The position numbers were made by a program, and so were the translations under genes. DNA of 13,781 bases from Thermoplasmata archaeon (GTDB taxonomy: Archaea > Thermoplasmatota > E2 > UBA9212). The stretch's first letter is position 1; every line of letters begins with the position of its first letter. Positions 1 to 7,144 of the stretch are shown here, in pieces. The DNA lies in contig DUKC01000069.1 in the NCBI GenBank assembly GCA_013329495.1, positions 1 to 13,781 on the forward strand, read 5' to 3'. The notes beneath the pieces are model-generated. The model saw only the letters and a program-made list of their open reading frames with translations. It made no database searches and was not told where the DNA came from.

Positions 1-2
1 TA

Positions 3-509
3 GTAGGCACAATCCCTGCTTGCCTGGCAAACTGCATATGCATGCCTGTAACCATGCCAATTGACTCTTTCTGCTGTTCCAGTATCTTCGGGTGTGTTGT
101 TGGCATTCCACTACTAACAGCGGGCTTAACATGCTGTGTGGGTGGAGCGTGTGCCTCACTGATAGGCTGCTACGGACTGAGTTCTTGTGTAACCTGCCTG
201 GCCTGCGGTCCACTGGGACTCTGCGCTTCACTAGCCGTTCTCCCGATGATGGGCTGCGGATCCTGCACTTTCTGCGCCCCATCCCTCTGCACGCTGCCCT
301 GCCTCTCAGTGCTGTGCCCACTGACATGCACGGGAATGTGTGCGACAGGTTGTTCACTGACCTGTTGCGTCCTCGGACCAACCTCCTCGTCTCTATTCTG
401 TCCTCTGTGCACCACCTGTGCTGAACCCCTTCCAAATGCGATCACGATCTGCAAGGCCGAAGGGTTGAGGGGAGGAATCAATGCCTTCTTCGGTGGCATT
501 CCTATTTAA
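3..509 (+). CDS. Cys-rich hydrophobic protein, 5'-truncated by window edge
   Basis: The frame is open from the first complete codon in the window to a TAA at 507-509, giving 168 visible residues. An ATG at 42 exists, but the Cys pattern continues upstream of it (ACLANCIC), so the true start probably lies outside the window. About 29 of 168 residues are Cys (roughly 17%), spaced through a Gly/Leu/Pro/Thr/Ser background, with many CC, CxC and CxxC pairs such as CGSCTFC. There is no CxxCH haem motif and few charged residues before the C-terminal tail (ICKAEGLRGGINAFFGGIPI). A T-rich tract follows the stop. I do not recognise the family. Disulfide cross-linking, lipidation or metal binding are all conceivable but unsupported. 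The opposite strand also has a long open frame here, interrupted by one TAG, so strand choice is not certain. I prefer plus because this frame is uninterrupted and resembles the complete Cys-rich gene downstream. Confidence 0.55.
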   Translation, partial: VGTIPACLANCICMPVTMPIDSFCCSSIFGCVVGIPLLTAGLTCCVGGACASLIGCYGLSSCVTCLACGPLGLCASLAVLPMMGCGSCTFCAPSLCTLPCLSVLCPLTCTGMCATGCSLTCCVLGPTSSSLFCPLCTTCAEPLPNAITICKAEGLRGGINAFFGGIPI

Positions 510-520
510 GCGCAAACCTC

Positions 521-540
521 CTCTTTTTATTTTTTTTGTT
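521..540 (+). terminator. T-rich tract after the first Cys-rich gene
   Basis: Two runs of T (five, then eight) begin about 13 bases after the TAA at 507-509. No stable hairpin precedes them. Oligo-T on the coding strand is the usual archaeal intrinsic termination signal, so this is a plausible 3' end for the first Cys-rich gene. Confidence 0.45.
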
Positions 541-925
541 AATTGAGGACTTCAGCCACAGTAAATTTAAGCGGAATTAACCAGGCCAGGTTCAGGCATT
601 CCTCTGATCTCTTTTCTTTCACCAGTTCTCCTGTAGGTCCCCTTCTCTCCTCTAGAACCCCTGTCAATTCTTTTTCTTCAGCTGTGCTTAATTTGTCCTC
701 AACCTCCCAGAGATCGATTTCAGAACAACCCTCTTTTCTTCTTAGCCTCTCTGTCCGAAAAGACGTACCTTCACTTAAGGACAAACAGATAAAATAAGCG
801 CGATGGCATTTGTCTCTTTTTTGAAGGAAAGTTTGCACTTTTGGGGCAAATTCTCTTGGAGTGGAAGAGGAATTTTTTAACTCTATCGGCGGGAAGTTCC
901 CCTGCGATAGCTGGGAGTAGTTCAC
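539..925 (-). CDS. Possible hypothetical protein between the two Cys-rich genes
   Basis: A 128-codon minus-strand frame starts at GTG (925) and ends with TAA (539). The product is hydrophilic, and its second half is acidic and basic (WEVEDKLSTAEEKELTGVLE), which looks more protein-like than the plus-strand alternative. However, the start is a GTG without a well-placed ribosome binding site, an in-frame stop lies just upstream, and I recognise no family. It contains the 22-base sequence (605-626) that recurs at the phoU 3' end, but there it is read in a different frame, so the match is at DNA level and not a shared peptide. If this frame is not a gene, the roughly 500 bases from 510 to 1005 hold only the T-tract, this repeat copy, a small inverted repeat and a promoter-like box. 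Confidence 0.25.
   Translation of the reverse strand: MNYSQLSQGNFPPIELKNSSSTPREFAPKVQTFLQKRDKCHRAYFICLSLSEGTSFRTERLRRKEGCSEIDLWEVEDKLSTAEEKELTGVLEERRGPTGELVKEKRSEECLNLAWLIPLKFTVAEVLN
605..626 (+). repeat. 22-bp exact direct repeat, copy 1
   Basis: These 22 bases are identical to 2474-2495 in the same orientation. The sequence is pyrimidine-rich on the plus strand, from TGATCTC to CACCAGT. This copy lies about 95 bases after the stop of the first Cys-rich gene. Some weaker similarity, including TGTAG, continues for about 25 bases to the right of both copies. An exact 22-bp match is not expected by chance in a 14-kb window. Confidence 0.7.
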
Positions 926-947
926 AAGTTAGGAAACTCTAGACCTC

Positions 948-966
948 AACTCCGTCACGAGGAGTT
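948..966. repeat. Small inverted repeat upstream of the second Cys-rich gene
   Basis: AACTCC at 948-953 pairs with GGAGTT at 961-966 around a 7-base centre. It sits directly beside, and slightly overlaps, the TATA-like box at 965-971, so it could be a regulator site for the Cys-rich gene. The stem is only 6 bp and could be chance. Confidence 0.25.
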
Positions 967-971
967 AAATA
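965..971 (+). promoter_or_regulatory. TATA-like box for the second Cys-rich gene
   Basis: TTAAATA resembles the archaeal TATA box. Using the usual spacing of about 25 bases, transcription would begin near 990-996, which leaves a short leader before the TTG at 1006 or the ATG at 1021. This was assigned by eye. Confidence 0.35.
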
Positions 972-1020
972 GTGTCATGAAACCAAAAGTTTAATTTCCT
1001 TCGAGTTGTATACCAAAGAG

Positions 1021-2439
1021 ATGAATCTCTTTACTTTATCCCACCTTCACTCCCAGCTAATCGAAATACAAATCGACCTCCGTAAATTGATTCTCAGCGC
1101 TGTAATCGGGTACTTGGAGAACTGCTCAATCTCTTTATTATTCTGTTGTTTCTTGTGGGCATTCCCCTTGATGAGCGCCCTTTTATCGCTCTTTCCTTTT
1201 CCTTTTTGTCTCCCCCCTCTCAGCTGTGCATTTCCGGTCCTGGGGATGTCAGGACCTGTTTACCTTTGTGAGGTAGGTCTTTGTTCGCCTCTGCTTCTCT
1301 TTAGCAATGCATTAATAGAATTCCTCCTTCCTTTGATGGCTGTCCCGTGTTTCCCATTAATGCCATGTGGTTTATTATGCGTCACGCTTTATGATCTGGG
1401 CATTGGATTAGTCGGTCTTCCCAGTCAAATCCTGGGCATCTGTGATTCCATTCCCTCTTTTTGCTCAGCAATTTGCCCATTTTTTTATCCTCCCTCTGTG
1501 ATAAGCAATGTTTTAGCCAAATGTTCAGGATACCTCTCCGCCCCATGCTCGATCATTTGTCCCTGCCTCGACCCTCTCTTCATGCTGCCGAATTGTTTAA
1601 TCTCCTCCTTCTGCTTTTTGCTGCCGCTATGCCCTCCCTTGTGCCTATGCCTGTATCCTACCTATTGCTTCCTGACACCTTTCGGTCTGCTGCTGGACGC
1701 CCTGAGTGAGTGCTTGCTTGCTTTCCCGTCCCATCTCTGCGCTATCGGGATGGGAATTAGGGCCACTACCACTGATCTGCCTTTTAGAATCGTCAGACCC
1801 CTCGCATTAGCATGCAGGGAATGCCCCTGTTGCTATCCAATAGGTGGAATGGCTTCTACTTTGGGTGATCTAACCATGACTTTTTGGAACTCCTGCAGTT
1901 TAACCCTTTTCCAGTTAGGAATTCCGCTCAGAGATTTATTGCTAGAAGGCGGACTAAGGCAGGCTTGTGAGGTTGAGGGCTTGGGTAACACACTCAAAGA
2001 GTTGTTATCTCAAGTAGAGGACGTGGTGTTTCAGGAGTTAAAGATACCCGCTTATTTCTTTGGGCTGGTCAGCAGCCTACCTTATACTGTTGGACTGCTG
2101 AATGTCTTGTGCTTTTTGCCGAGATGCGCGCTCGGACTTGGCTACTATTTTGGAGGTTGCTGTTGCTGTTGCGGTGGGTGGCTGTGCTGCTGCCCGTTGG
2201 GCTATCCCCTAATGTGCTTAAGCGCCTTTGGAGAGGAGATCTGCTTCGCAGGCGCTTCTCTTCTAATGGGCGTTGGAGACAATTTCGGTCATTTATGGGC
2301 TGGATTAAACAGGATTTGCATGTGCTCCTGCTGGTCTTTACTCTGCGGAGCGCCGTGGCAAACTGATTGGGGATGGTGGGCCAATCTGTGCGAATTTTTG
2401 GAAGAGAAAGCCAATTTATGCAGACTGTGCAAATTTTAG
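1021..2439 (+). CDS. Large Cys-rich hydrophobic protein, unknown family
   Basis: The frame is open for over 470 codons, ending in TAG at 2437-2439. I chose the ATG at 1021; a TTG at 1006 would add five residues. Neither has a clear ribosome binding site. The product (472 residues) has about 50 Cys, roughly one residue in ten. It is hydrophobic throughout, rich in Leu, Pro and Phe, with many CxC, CxxC and CC pairs. The C-terminal third is more conventional: an amphipathic, charged stretch (LRDLLLEGGLRQACEVEGLG and onward), then GG followed by five consecutive Cys at residues 380-384, then CCC, a Trp-rich segment (WQTDWGWW) and a charged end. There is no CxxCH haem motif. Members of each run use different synonymous codons (TGC/TGT alternating), so this is not simple DNA repetition. 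It may be a membrane or envelope protein stabilised by disulfides, or a metal-binding protein. I do not recognise the family. It converges on phoU, with 29 bases between the stop codons. Confidence 0.6.
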   Translation: MNLFTLSHLHSQLIEIQIDLRKLILSAVIGYLENCSISLLFCCFLWAFPLMSALLSLFPFPFCLPPLSCAFPVLGMSGPVYLCEVGLCSPLLLFSNALIEFLLPLMAVPCFPLMPCGLLCVTLYDLGIGLVGLPSQILGICDSIPSFCSAICPFFYPPSVISNVLAKCSGYLSAPCSIICPCLDPLFMLPNCLISSFCFLLPLCPPLCLCLYPTYCFLTPFGLLLDALSECLLAFPSHLCAIGMGIRATTTDLPFRIVRPLALACRECPCCYPIGGMASTLGDLTMTFWNSCSLTLFQLGIPLRDLLLEGGLRQACEVEGLGNTLKELLSQVEDVVFQELKIPAYFFGLVSSLPYTVGLLNVLCFLPRCALGLGYYFGGCCCCCGGWLCCCPLGYPLMCLSAFGEEICFAGASLLMGVGDNFGHLWAGLNRICMCSCWSLLCGAPWQTDWGWWANLCEFLEEKANLCRLCKF

Positions 2440-2468
2440 AAGAAATTCGATGCAATCGAGATCTGATT

Positions 2469-3119
2469 TCATTTGATCTCTTTTCTTTCACCAGTCACCA
2501 TGTAGATTATCTTTTCTGCAATCTTGCACGCATGGTCTGCGCATCTTTCAAGGTACCTCGCAATCAAGGCATAGTGCATGCACCTCTCTATGTTCCTGCT
2601 GTCCTCGATCATGTAGGTAAAACATTCTCTAAAAATGGAGTACCTCAGCGCATCAACGTCATCATCCCTGCTTGTAAATTCTTGCGCATTCATCTCTCTC
2701 TCTTCCTCAAATGCAAGCAGAGCATCTGCTATCATCCCATCGACCAGCTTTGCCATGTGGGGAATGCTCACCAGTCTCGTTATGTGCGGCTTTCCCCCCA
2801 ACTCTTTTGCCACATTGGCGATGTCCTTTCCATACCTCCCGATCCTGTTGAGGTAGGTTATTAGTTTTAGGCAGACCCCGAGAGTCCTCATGTCCTTGGC
2901 TGTGGGCTGGTACATGGCTATTGCCTGCAAGCACCTCTGTTCAATTTCTTCGTCCATGTTCATTATCTCCCCCTTATGAGAGACAACCTTCTCAGCCAGT
3001 TCGGTGTCCTGTTTCACCAGGGCCTTTATCGAATCCTTCAGCATTTGCCTTGCAAGCTCACCCATTCTCGCTACCTTTGCTTTTATTTCTTTCAATTCCT
3101 CATGAAATTTTGACCTCAT
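2469..3119 (-). CDS. phoU: PhoU phosphate-signalling / Pst regulatory protein
   Basis: 216 residues, the usual length for PhoU. The protein is all-helical in character with two PhoU repeats. The first covers roughly residues 1-105 and includes acidic residues in EEIEQRCLQAIAMYQPTAKD and the conserved LGVCLKLITYLNRIGRYGKD. The second covers roughly 110-210 and ends with IARYLERCADHACKIAEKI, the metal-binding/dimer segment typical of the family. PhoU is known to hold phosphate uptake in check when phosphate is ample, acting on the Pst transporter and, in bacteria, on a sensor kinase; no kinase is visible here. The ATG lies 3 bases after the pstB stop, behind a GGGAGG sequence, so translation is probably coupled. 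It is the last gene of the operon and its end carries copy 2 of the 22-bp repeat. Confidence 0.95.
   Translation of the reverse strand: MRSKFHEELKEIKAKVARMGELARQMLKDSIKALVKQDTELAEKVVSHKGEIMNMDEEIEQRCLQAIAMYQPTAKDMRTLGVCLKLITYLNRIGRYGKDIANVAKELGGKPHITRLVSIPHMAKLVDGMIADALLAFEEEREMNAQEFTSRDDDVDALRYSIFRECFTYMIEDSRNIERCMHYALIARYLERCADHACKIAEKIIYMVTGERKEIK
2474..2495 (+). repeat. 22-bp exact direct repeat, copy 2
   Basis: Identical to 605-626. It begins 35 bases after the stop of the second Cys-rich gene and also covers the last codons of phoU on the other strand. Both copies therefore lie just downstream of a Cys-rich gene in the same orientation. Because this copy is inside phoU, copy 1 could be a relic of duplicated phoU 3' DNA, or the two could be a shared 3' element. 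Confidence 0.7.
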
Positions 3120-3122
3120 CCT

Positions 3123-3884
3123 CTATCCAAACCTCCCCGTGATGTATCTCTCTGTGAGTTCGGCCTCGGGCTTCTCGAACACCTGTCTGGTTGGTCCAAA
3201 CTCAACAAGCTTTCCAAGATATAAATATGCTGTGTAATCACTCACCCTCGCCGCCTGCTGCATGTTGTGGGTTACAATAACAACGGTGTAGTCCCTCTTT
3301 AAATCCCTCAGCAGGTCCTCTATCTTTGCGGTGGCGATGGGATCCAAGGCACTGCAGGGCTCATCCATAAGTAAAACCTCTGGTTCTATGGCTAGTGTTC
3401 GAGCTATGCAGAGTCTTTGTTGTTGCCCCCCGGAGAGCTTCATAGCCGAGTCGCTCAGTCTGTCCTTCACCTCATCCCACAAAGCCGCTTCCTTAAGGCT
3501 CTCCTTAACTATTTTGTCCAACCTCTGCTTGGTATTGATCCCTCCGATCCTGCAGCCGTATGCAATGTTTTCGTAGATCGATTTTGGAAATGGGTTTGGC
3601 TTCTGAAACACCATGCCAACTCTCCTTCTCACTTCCACCGCATCCACTCTCCTGTCGTACACATTCTGTCCATCAATCAAGATCTCGCCTGTTGTCCTGC
3701 AACCCTCTATCAAATCATTCATTCGATTCAAGCATCTTATTAGGGTTGATTTGCCACATCCAGAGGGGCCAATGATGGCCGTGATTTTCTTTTCAGGCAT
3801 GTCCATGGTTATCTGGTCGAGGGCCTGGTTACTTCCGTACCAGAGACTCAGGTTTTTTATCGATACTTTGATGTGATTTTCCAT
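3123..3884 (-). CDS. pstB: Phosphate ABC transporter ATP-binding protein PstB
   Basis: 253 residues, the normal PstB length. This is the cytoplasmic ATPase of the phosphate importer. Walker [10 protein letters not shown] is at residues 39-47, the Q-loop glutamine is in VFQKPNPFP near 94, the signature LSGGQQQR at 150-157, Walker B LLMDEP at 171-176 and the switch His in VTHNMQQ near 206. PNPFP and the C-terminal ERYITGRFG are characteristic of PstB. The frame is open upstream to 3977, but I chose the ATG at 3884 because it gives the family N-terminus, lies 2 bases after the pstA stop and has AGGAG about 9 bases ahead. It ends in TAG. Confidence 0.96.
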   Translation of the reverse strand: MENHIKVSIKNLSLWYGSNQALDQITMDMPEKKITAIIGPSGCGKSTLIRCLNRMNDLIEGCRTTGEILIDGQNVYDRRVDAVEVRRRVGMVFQKPNPFPKSIYENIAYGCRIGGINTKQRLDKIVKESLKEAALWDEVKDRLSDSAMKLSGGQQQRLCIARTLAIEPEVLLMDEPCSALDPIATAKIEDLLRDLKRDYTVVIVTHNMQQAARVSDYTAYLYLGKLVEFGPTRQVFEKPEAELTERYITGRFG

Positions 3885-3886
3885 TT

Positions 3887-5104
3887 TTAGAACTCCTGGC
3901 GATATCTCTCTCTCAGTATGATCCCCCCCGCGTTTATGCCCAATACTATCGCAAGCAACAGAAACGCCGTGGCCCAAGCGTTTTGTTCTACAGGGTAGGC
4001 TCCCCAGTATCTGGTGAGCTCAAGCAAGTGATACGGAAGCGCTTGAATTGGATCAAGCAAGCTGCCTGGCACTCTAGCTCCCATGAAATAAACTGCGGTA
4101 AACATTATGGGGGCGGTTTCTCCCGCTGCCCTTCCCAAGCCCAGGACAACGCCAGTTATCACTCCTGGCAGAGCGGGTGGAAGCACCACTTTCCTTATCG
4201 TTTGCCACTGAGTCGCTCCAAGCGCGTAGCTGCCCTCTCTTATCTCCTGCGGTATGCTTCTTATTGCCTCTTCTGAGGTCCTTATCACAATCGGCAGAGT
4301 CAGAAATCCCATTATGAGAGCGCCGCTGAGCAGCGAGATCCCAAACAGAGGAACAAACACAGCAAGGCCGAACAGGCCGTGAACTATGGAGGGCGTGCCT
4401 TGGAGTATGTTTACCGCTGTCCGAATCACTCTGACTAGCCTCCCTCTCTTAGCGTATTCTTGCAGGTAAATGGCGCATCCAATTCCGAGGGGCAGGGCTA
4501 TCAAGGCCGTGAGACCGATGAGGAGGATCGTTCCCACCAGCGCGGGGAAAATCCCTCCCTCGGCTCCGTGTTTGCTGACATCCTGGGTGAGAAACTCCCA
4601 GGTTATTCCCGGGAGCCCGTTCACGCTTATCTCGCTTATTATCAGCCCCAGAGGGTACAAGATCAGCAGTATTGCAATAGTCAAAAAGCAATAGGCGGAT
4701 GCCTGATGAGCGTGCTTGGTGAAGTTGAACAGCGGTCCAAATCCCGCGGATGCGGCAACTGGGCCCGTTATCACGAGCGCGAGAGAAGAGATCATGAATT
4801 TCATCAGAGAAGCATCAATTGAATAGTCCCTCAATCCTACCTTTGGAGGTGCAGATGGCACCAGGTAAGCAAGAGCAAAACTGATCGCGGCAAACGCGAC
4901 CATCCAGCAGAACGATCTCTTTTGTTTTGCAAGTCTAAATGAGGTGGGCAACAGAAGCAAGAGGGAGATTCCAAGCAGAACGAACAGCAATCTAAGCAGG
5001 GCATCTCCTATGTAGAACGATCCAGCAGCAGAGCCAAAACCAATCAGGGCCATCGCAGAGCCAAGAAAGATAATCCAGCATGAGAGAGCATCCTTTGGTT
5101 TCAT
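3887..5104 (-). CDS. pstA: Phosphate ABC transporter permease PstA with long N-terminal membrane extension
   Basis: 405 residues from the ATG at 5104, against about 280 for a typical PstA. I chose this start over an upstream codon because GGAGGATGAG precedes it and it lies one base past the pstC stop. The permease core is about residues 135-405 and carries the cytoplasmic loop that docks on PstB ([20 protein letters not shown], 288-307), then a [11 protein letters not shown] segment (322-332) typical of PstA. The first 130 residues hold about three or four extra hydrophobic segments (near 8-30, 36-54, 66-83 and 103-123) that are not in standard PstA. With PstC it forms the membrane channel for phosphate. 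The extra region might modulate transport or contact another membrane protein; this is unknown. Confidence 0.94.
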   Translation of the reverse strand: MKPKDALSCWIIFLGSAMALIGFGSAAGSFYIGDALLRLLFVLLGISLLLLLPTSFRLAKQKRSFCWMVAFAAISFALAYLVPSAPPKVGLRDYSIDASLMKFMISSLALVITGPVAASAGFGPLFNFTKHAHQASAYCFLTIAILLILYPLGLIISEISVNGLPGITWEFLTQDVSKHGAEGGIFPALVGTILLIGLTALIALPLGIGCAIYLQEYAKRGRLVRVIRTAVNILQGTPSIVHGLFGLAVFVPLFGISLLSGALIMGFLTLPIVIRTSEEAIRSIPQEIREGSYALGATQWQTIRKVVLPPALPGVITGVVLGLGRAAGETAPIMFTAVYFMGARVPGSLLDPIQALPYHLLELTRYWGAYPVEQNAWATAFLLLAIVLGINAGGIILRERYRQEF

Positions 5105-5105
5105 C

Positions 5106-5987
5106 TCATCCTCCCCTGAACTTCTTTTCAACTCTCGCCTGAAGGAGATCAGAGGCGACACTCAGCAGGGCGACTATCAAGAAAAGTATCACTGCTGTGG
5201 CAAACAGCACGCTAGTGTGCATTCCCCACGCCTCTCCCATCTGTCCGGCAATCAGAGCGGTTATTGTGCTGCCAGTCTCGAAAACGTCAAAAGAGGGAGA
5301 AGGAATCCGCATCACGCTTCCCACCACCAGCATCACAGCCATTGTTTCTCCTATCGCTCTTCCTATTCCCATTATGCAGCCCGCTGTCACGCCTGAAATC
5401 GCAGAAGGAAATGTTACCAGCTTGATTGTTTCCCATTTGCTTGCACCCAATGCAAGCGACGCCTCCTTTATTTCCCTAGGAACAGCCTTCAGCGCGTCAT
5501 CAGAAATGCTGACTATCGTCGGTAGCGCCATTATCCCCAGTATTATCCCCCCAGTCAGCAGTGAATATCCTGACAGCATGTCAAAGGTTTTTGCCAGATA
5601 GGGCACAAAAACAGTCACTCCTATAAATCCATAAACTATCGAAGGAATTCCCGCTAGTAGCTCAATGACAGGTTTTAAAAAAACTCTGAGCCTAGGTGGT
5701 GAAATTTCTGACAGGAAGATGGCCCCCCCAATTCCCAAAGGAACAGCAATTAGCATCGCTATCCCAGTAACTGCGACCGATCCAAACACGGCTGCGTTAA
5801 TGCCAAATTTGCCTTGGGACGCGCTCCAATCTGAAGTAAACAAACTCAAGCCCATTTCTCTGAAAGCGGGGAAAGCTTCTTTAAACAAAAAAATAAAGAT
5901 AAAGAGAATGATTAGAATAGAAAGAGCCGCCACCCCCAAGAACATGTTTTTTATTAGAATCTCTTTTGTATTTCTACCAAGACGCAT
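5106..5987 (-). CDS. pstC: Phosphate ABC transporter permease PstC
   Basis: 293 residues, the normal PstC length, with six apparent membrane segments. The PstB-docking loop is at about 171-195 (REIKEASLALGASKWETIKL), followed by GIGRAIGETMAV (207-218), and a family-typical LAGIPSIVYGFIGVTVFVP at 111-129. It pairs with PstA as the inner-membrane channel of the phosphate importer. The ATG is 9 bases after the pstS stop, with no strong ribosome binding site, so translation may depend on pstS. The stop TGA overlaps the pstA ribosome binding site. Confidence 0.96.
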   Translation of the reverse strand: MRLGRNTKEILIKNMFLGVAALSILIILFIFIFLFKEAFPAFREMGLSLFTSDWSASQGKFGINAAVFGSVAVTGIAMLIAVPLGIGGAIFLSEISPPRLRVFLKPVIELLAGIPSIVYGFIGVTVFVPYLAKTFDMLSGYSLLTGGIILGIMALPTIVSISDDALKAVPREIKEASLALGASKWETIKLVTFPSAISGVTAGCIMGIGRAIGETMAVMLVVGSVMRIPSPSFDVFETGSTITALIAGQMGEAWGMHTSVLFATAVILFLIVALLSVASDLLQARVEKKFRGG

Positions 5988-5996
5988 CTGAATTTT

Positions 5997-6812
5997 CTAT
6001 TTAATTCTTATGAAGCCTTCCTCTTCAACGATTCTTTGCCCTTCTTCACCCAGCACAAACTCAATGAATCCTTCAACCGCTCCAGCAGGTCTCCCATTCG
6101 TGTACATGTGCAGGGAACGCGCAATTTTATAGGTGCCTTTTTTTATTGTCACTTTCGATGGAAAGACACCATCGACTGATATTGCGGGGGTACTCCCTCC
6201 CGTATAACCGAGGCCTACGTAGCCAATTGCTTTGTCGCTGCCAGCTACCGCTTGTTTTACATCAGAATTATGGGCGTTCCCTTTGTCAGCCAGGGTCCTC
6301 TCCAAGCCAATTGCTTCCATAAAAGTATCTCTCGTTCCGGATCCTTCTTCCCTCTCATTGACAAAAATTTCTTTATCAAGTCCGCCCACTTCTTTCCAGT
6401 TGTTTATCTCTCCTTTGTAAATGCCTCTTATTTGTTTGATTGATAAACCTTTTACGCCTGAATCATATATGTTTTTGCTAATTATAACTGCCACTCCATC
6501 CAGCGCTATCTTGTGATCAATGAAATCACACCGCTTATGCGTTTTTATTTCCGACTTTTTAACCTCTCTTGAGGCAGTTCCTATGTCCGCCTCCCCCATA
6601 GCCACTGCTTTTATGCCAACGCTCGATCCTCCACCCGCAACGACAACTCTTATGCCAGAGTGCTTTTTCATGAATGCTTCTGCACAACTTTCTGCTATTG
6701 GCAATACAGTTGAAGATCCCTTGATCCTTACAATTTTTGTTTCTGCAAGAGCCAAGCCACTCACTAAAACCATCATCAAAATGATTGTTAGGATTGCTTT
6801 TCTTAGTTTCAT
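5997..6812 (-). CDS. pstS: Phosphate ABC transporter substrate-binding protein PstS
   Basis: 271 residues. It captures inorganic phosphate outside the membrane and delivers it to PstC/PstA. A signal peptide covers about residues 1-23 (KLRK, a hydrophobic core, then LALA before Glu). Phosphate-binding segments are GSSTVLP (32-38), GGGSSVG (60-66), GEADIGTASRE (73-83), the ALDG near 103-106 and EGSGTRDTF (156-164). No Cys lipobox follows the signal and no C-terminal membrane helix is present, so the protein is either released after cleavage or held by an uncleaved signal. It is the first gene of the operon and ends in TAG. Confidence 0.95.
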   Translation of the reverse strand: MKLRKAILTIILMMVLVSGLALAETKIVRIKGSSTVLPIAESCAEAFMKKHSGIRVVVAGGGSSVGIKAVAMGEADIGTASREVKKSEIKTHKRCDFIDHKIALDGVAVIISKNIYDSGVKGLSIKQIRGIYKGEINNWKEVGGLDKEIFVNEREEGSGTRDTFMEAIGLERTLADKGNAHNSDVKQAVAGSDKAIGYVGLGYTGGSTPAISVDGVFPSKVTIKKGTYKIARSLHMYTNGRPAGAVEGFIEFVLGEEGQRIVEEEGFIRIK

Positions 6813-6885
6813 TTCTTTTCATTCTTGGAGAGAAGCGCATAAATGCCAAACTTTTCTCTTTTCTCCTTTAAAAATTGTTGGTAGA

Positions 6886-6895
6886 GATATATACC
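6886..6895 (-). promoter_or_regulatory. TATA-like box of the pst operon
   Basis: On the minus strand this reads GGTATATATC, a good archaeal TATA box about 75 bases upstream of the pstS ATG. It predicts transcription starting near 6865 and a leader of about 50 bases containing AAAGGAGAAAAG. No other promoter-like site was found between the closely packed pst genes, so the operon is likely transcribed from here. Confidence 0.5.
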
Positions 6896-6900
6896 TTTTC

Positions 6901-6925
6901 TATGTAACCTACCTACTATATGTAG
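6901..6925. promoter_or_regulatory. Possible operator upstream of the pst promoter
   Basis: CTAC at 6913-6916 and GTAG at 6922-6925 form an inverted repeat around TATAT. In addition TATGTA occurs twice, at 6901-6906 and 6919-6924, 18 bases apart. Both lie just upstream of the pst TATA-like box, where a phosphate-responsive activator could bind. No regulator gene is present in the window, so the role is inference. Confidence 0.3.
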
Positions 6926-6988
6926 AAGAAACATGAATTAGTTAAGGCTGGCATAGGCATGCAAGTATCAATCTAGAGGGATACCTGT

Positions 6989-7117
6989 GTGAACTTTAAG
7001 CATGAATCTATTGGGTATCAAGAGGAAAACCGGCATTTTGTGGTATATTCTTTGAAAATTCGCTCTAGGTCTGGTGGAAGGAAAAAATTAATTTCTGTTG
7101 GAAGAGAAAAATATTAA
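6989..7117 (+). CDS. Possible short ORF or gene remnant before the antitoxin
   Basis: A 42-codon frame runs from GTG at 6989 to TAA at 7115-7117. Its product is basic and protein-like near the end (HFVVYSLKIRSRSGGRKK). There is no evident ribosome binding site and an in-frame TAG lies just upstream. It may be the tail of a decayed gene, or chance. No family is recognised. The rest of 6813-7112 holds the pst promoter region and nothing else I can support. Confidence 0.2.
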   Translation: MNFKHESIGYQEENRHFVVYSLKIRSRSGGRKKLISVGREKY

Positions 7118-7142
7118 TACCGTATTAATGTGATATTAATAT
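7113..7142. promoter_or_regulatory. Palindromic operator of the toxin-antitoxin locus
   Basis: ATTAATAC at 7113-7120 and GTATTAAT at 7122-7129 form a perfect 8-bp inverted repeat with a one-base centre. A second palindrome, ATATTAATAT, follows at 7133-7142, three bases before the antitoxin ATG at 7145. Antitoxins of this type commonly repress their own promoter by binding such sites, so this is the likely autoregulatory operator, overlapping the promoter and leader. Confidence 0.55.
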
Positions 7143-7144
7143 GT

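Noticed and set aside
2069..2491. 140-codon minus-strand ORF across the phoU end and the Cys-rich gene
   Set aside because: Its low-complexity Ser/Asn/Arg-rich product mirrors the Cys codons of the plus-strand gene. It begins inside phoU in another frame and has no family features, so it is a shadow.
3885..3977. Upstream extension of pstB to position 3977
   Set aside because: The extra 31 residues overlap the end of pstA and do not match PstB N-termini. The ATG at 3884 has AGGAG and gives the usual length.
5105..5161. Upstream extension of pstA to position 5161
   Set aside because: The added residues overlap the pstC end in another frame. The ATG at 5104 has a well-placed GGAGG.
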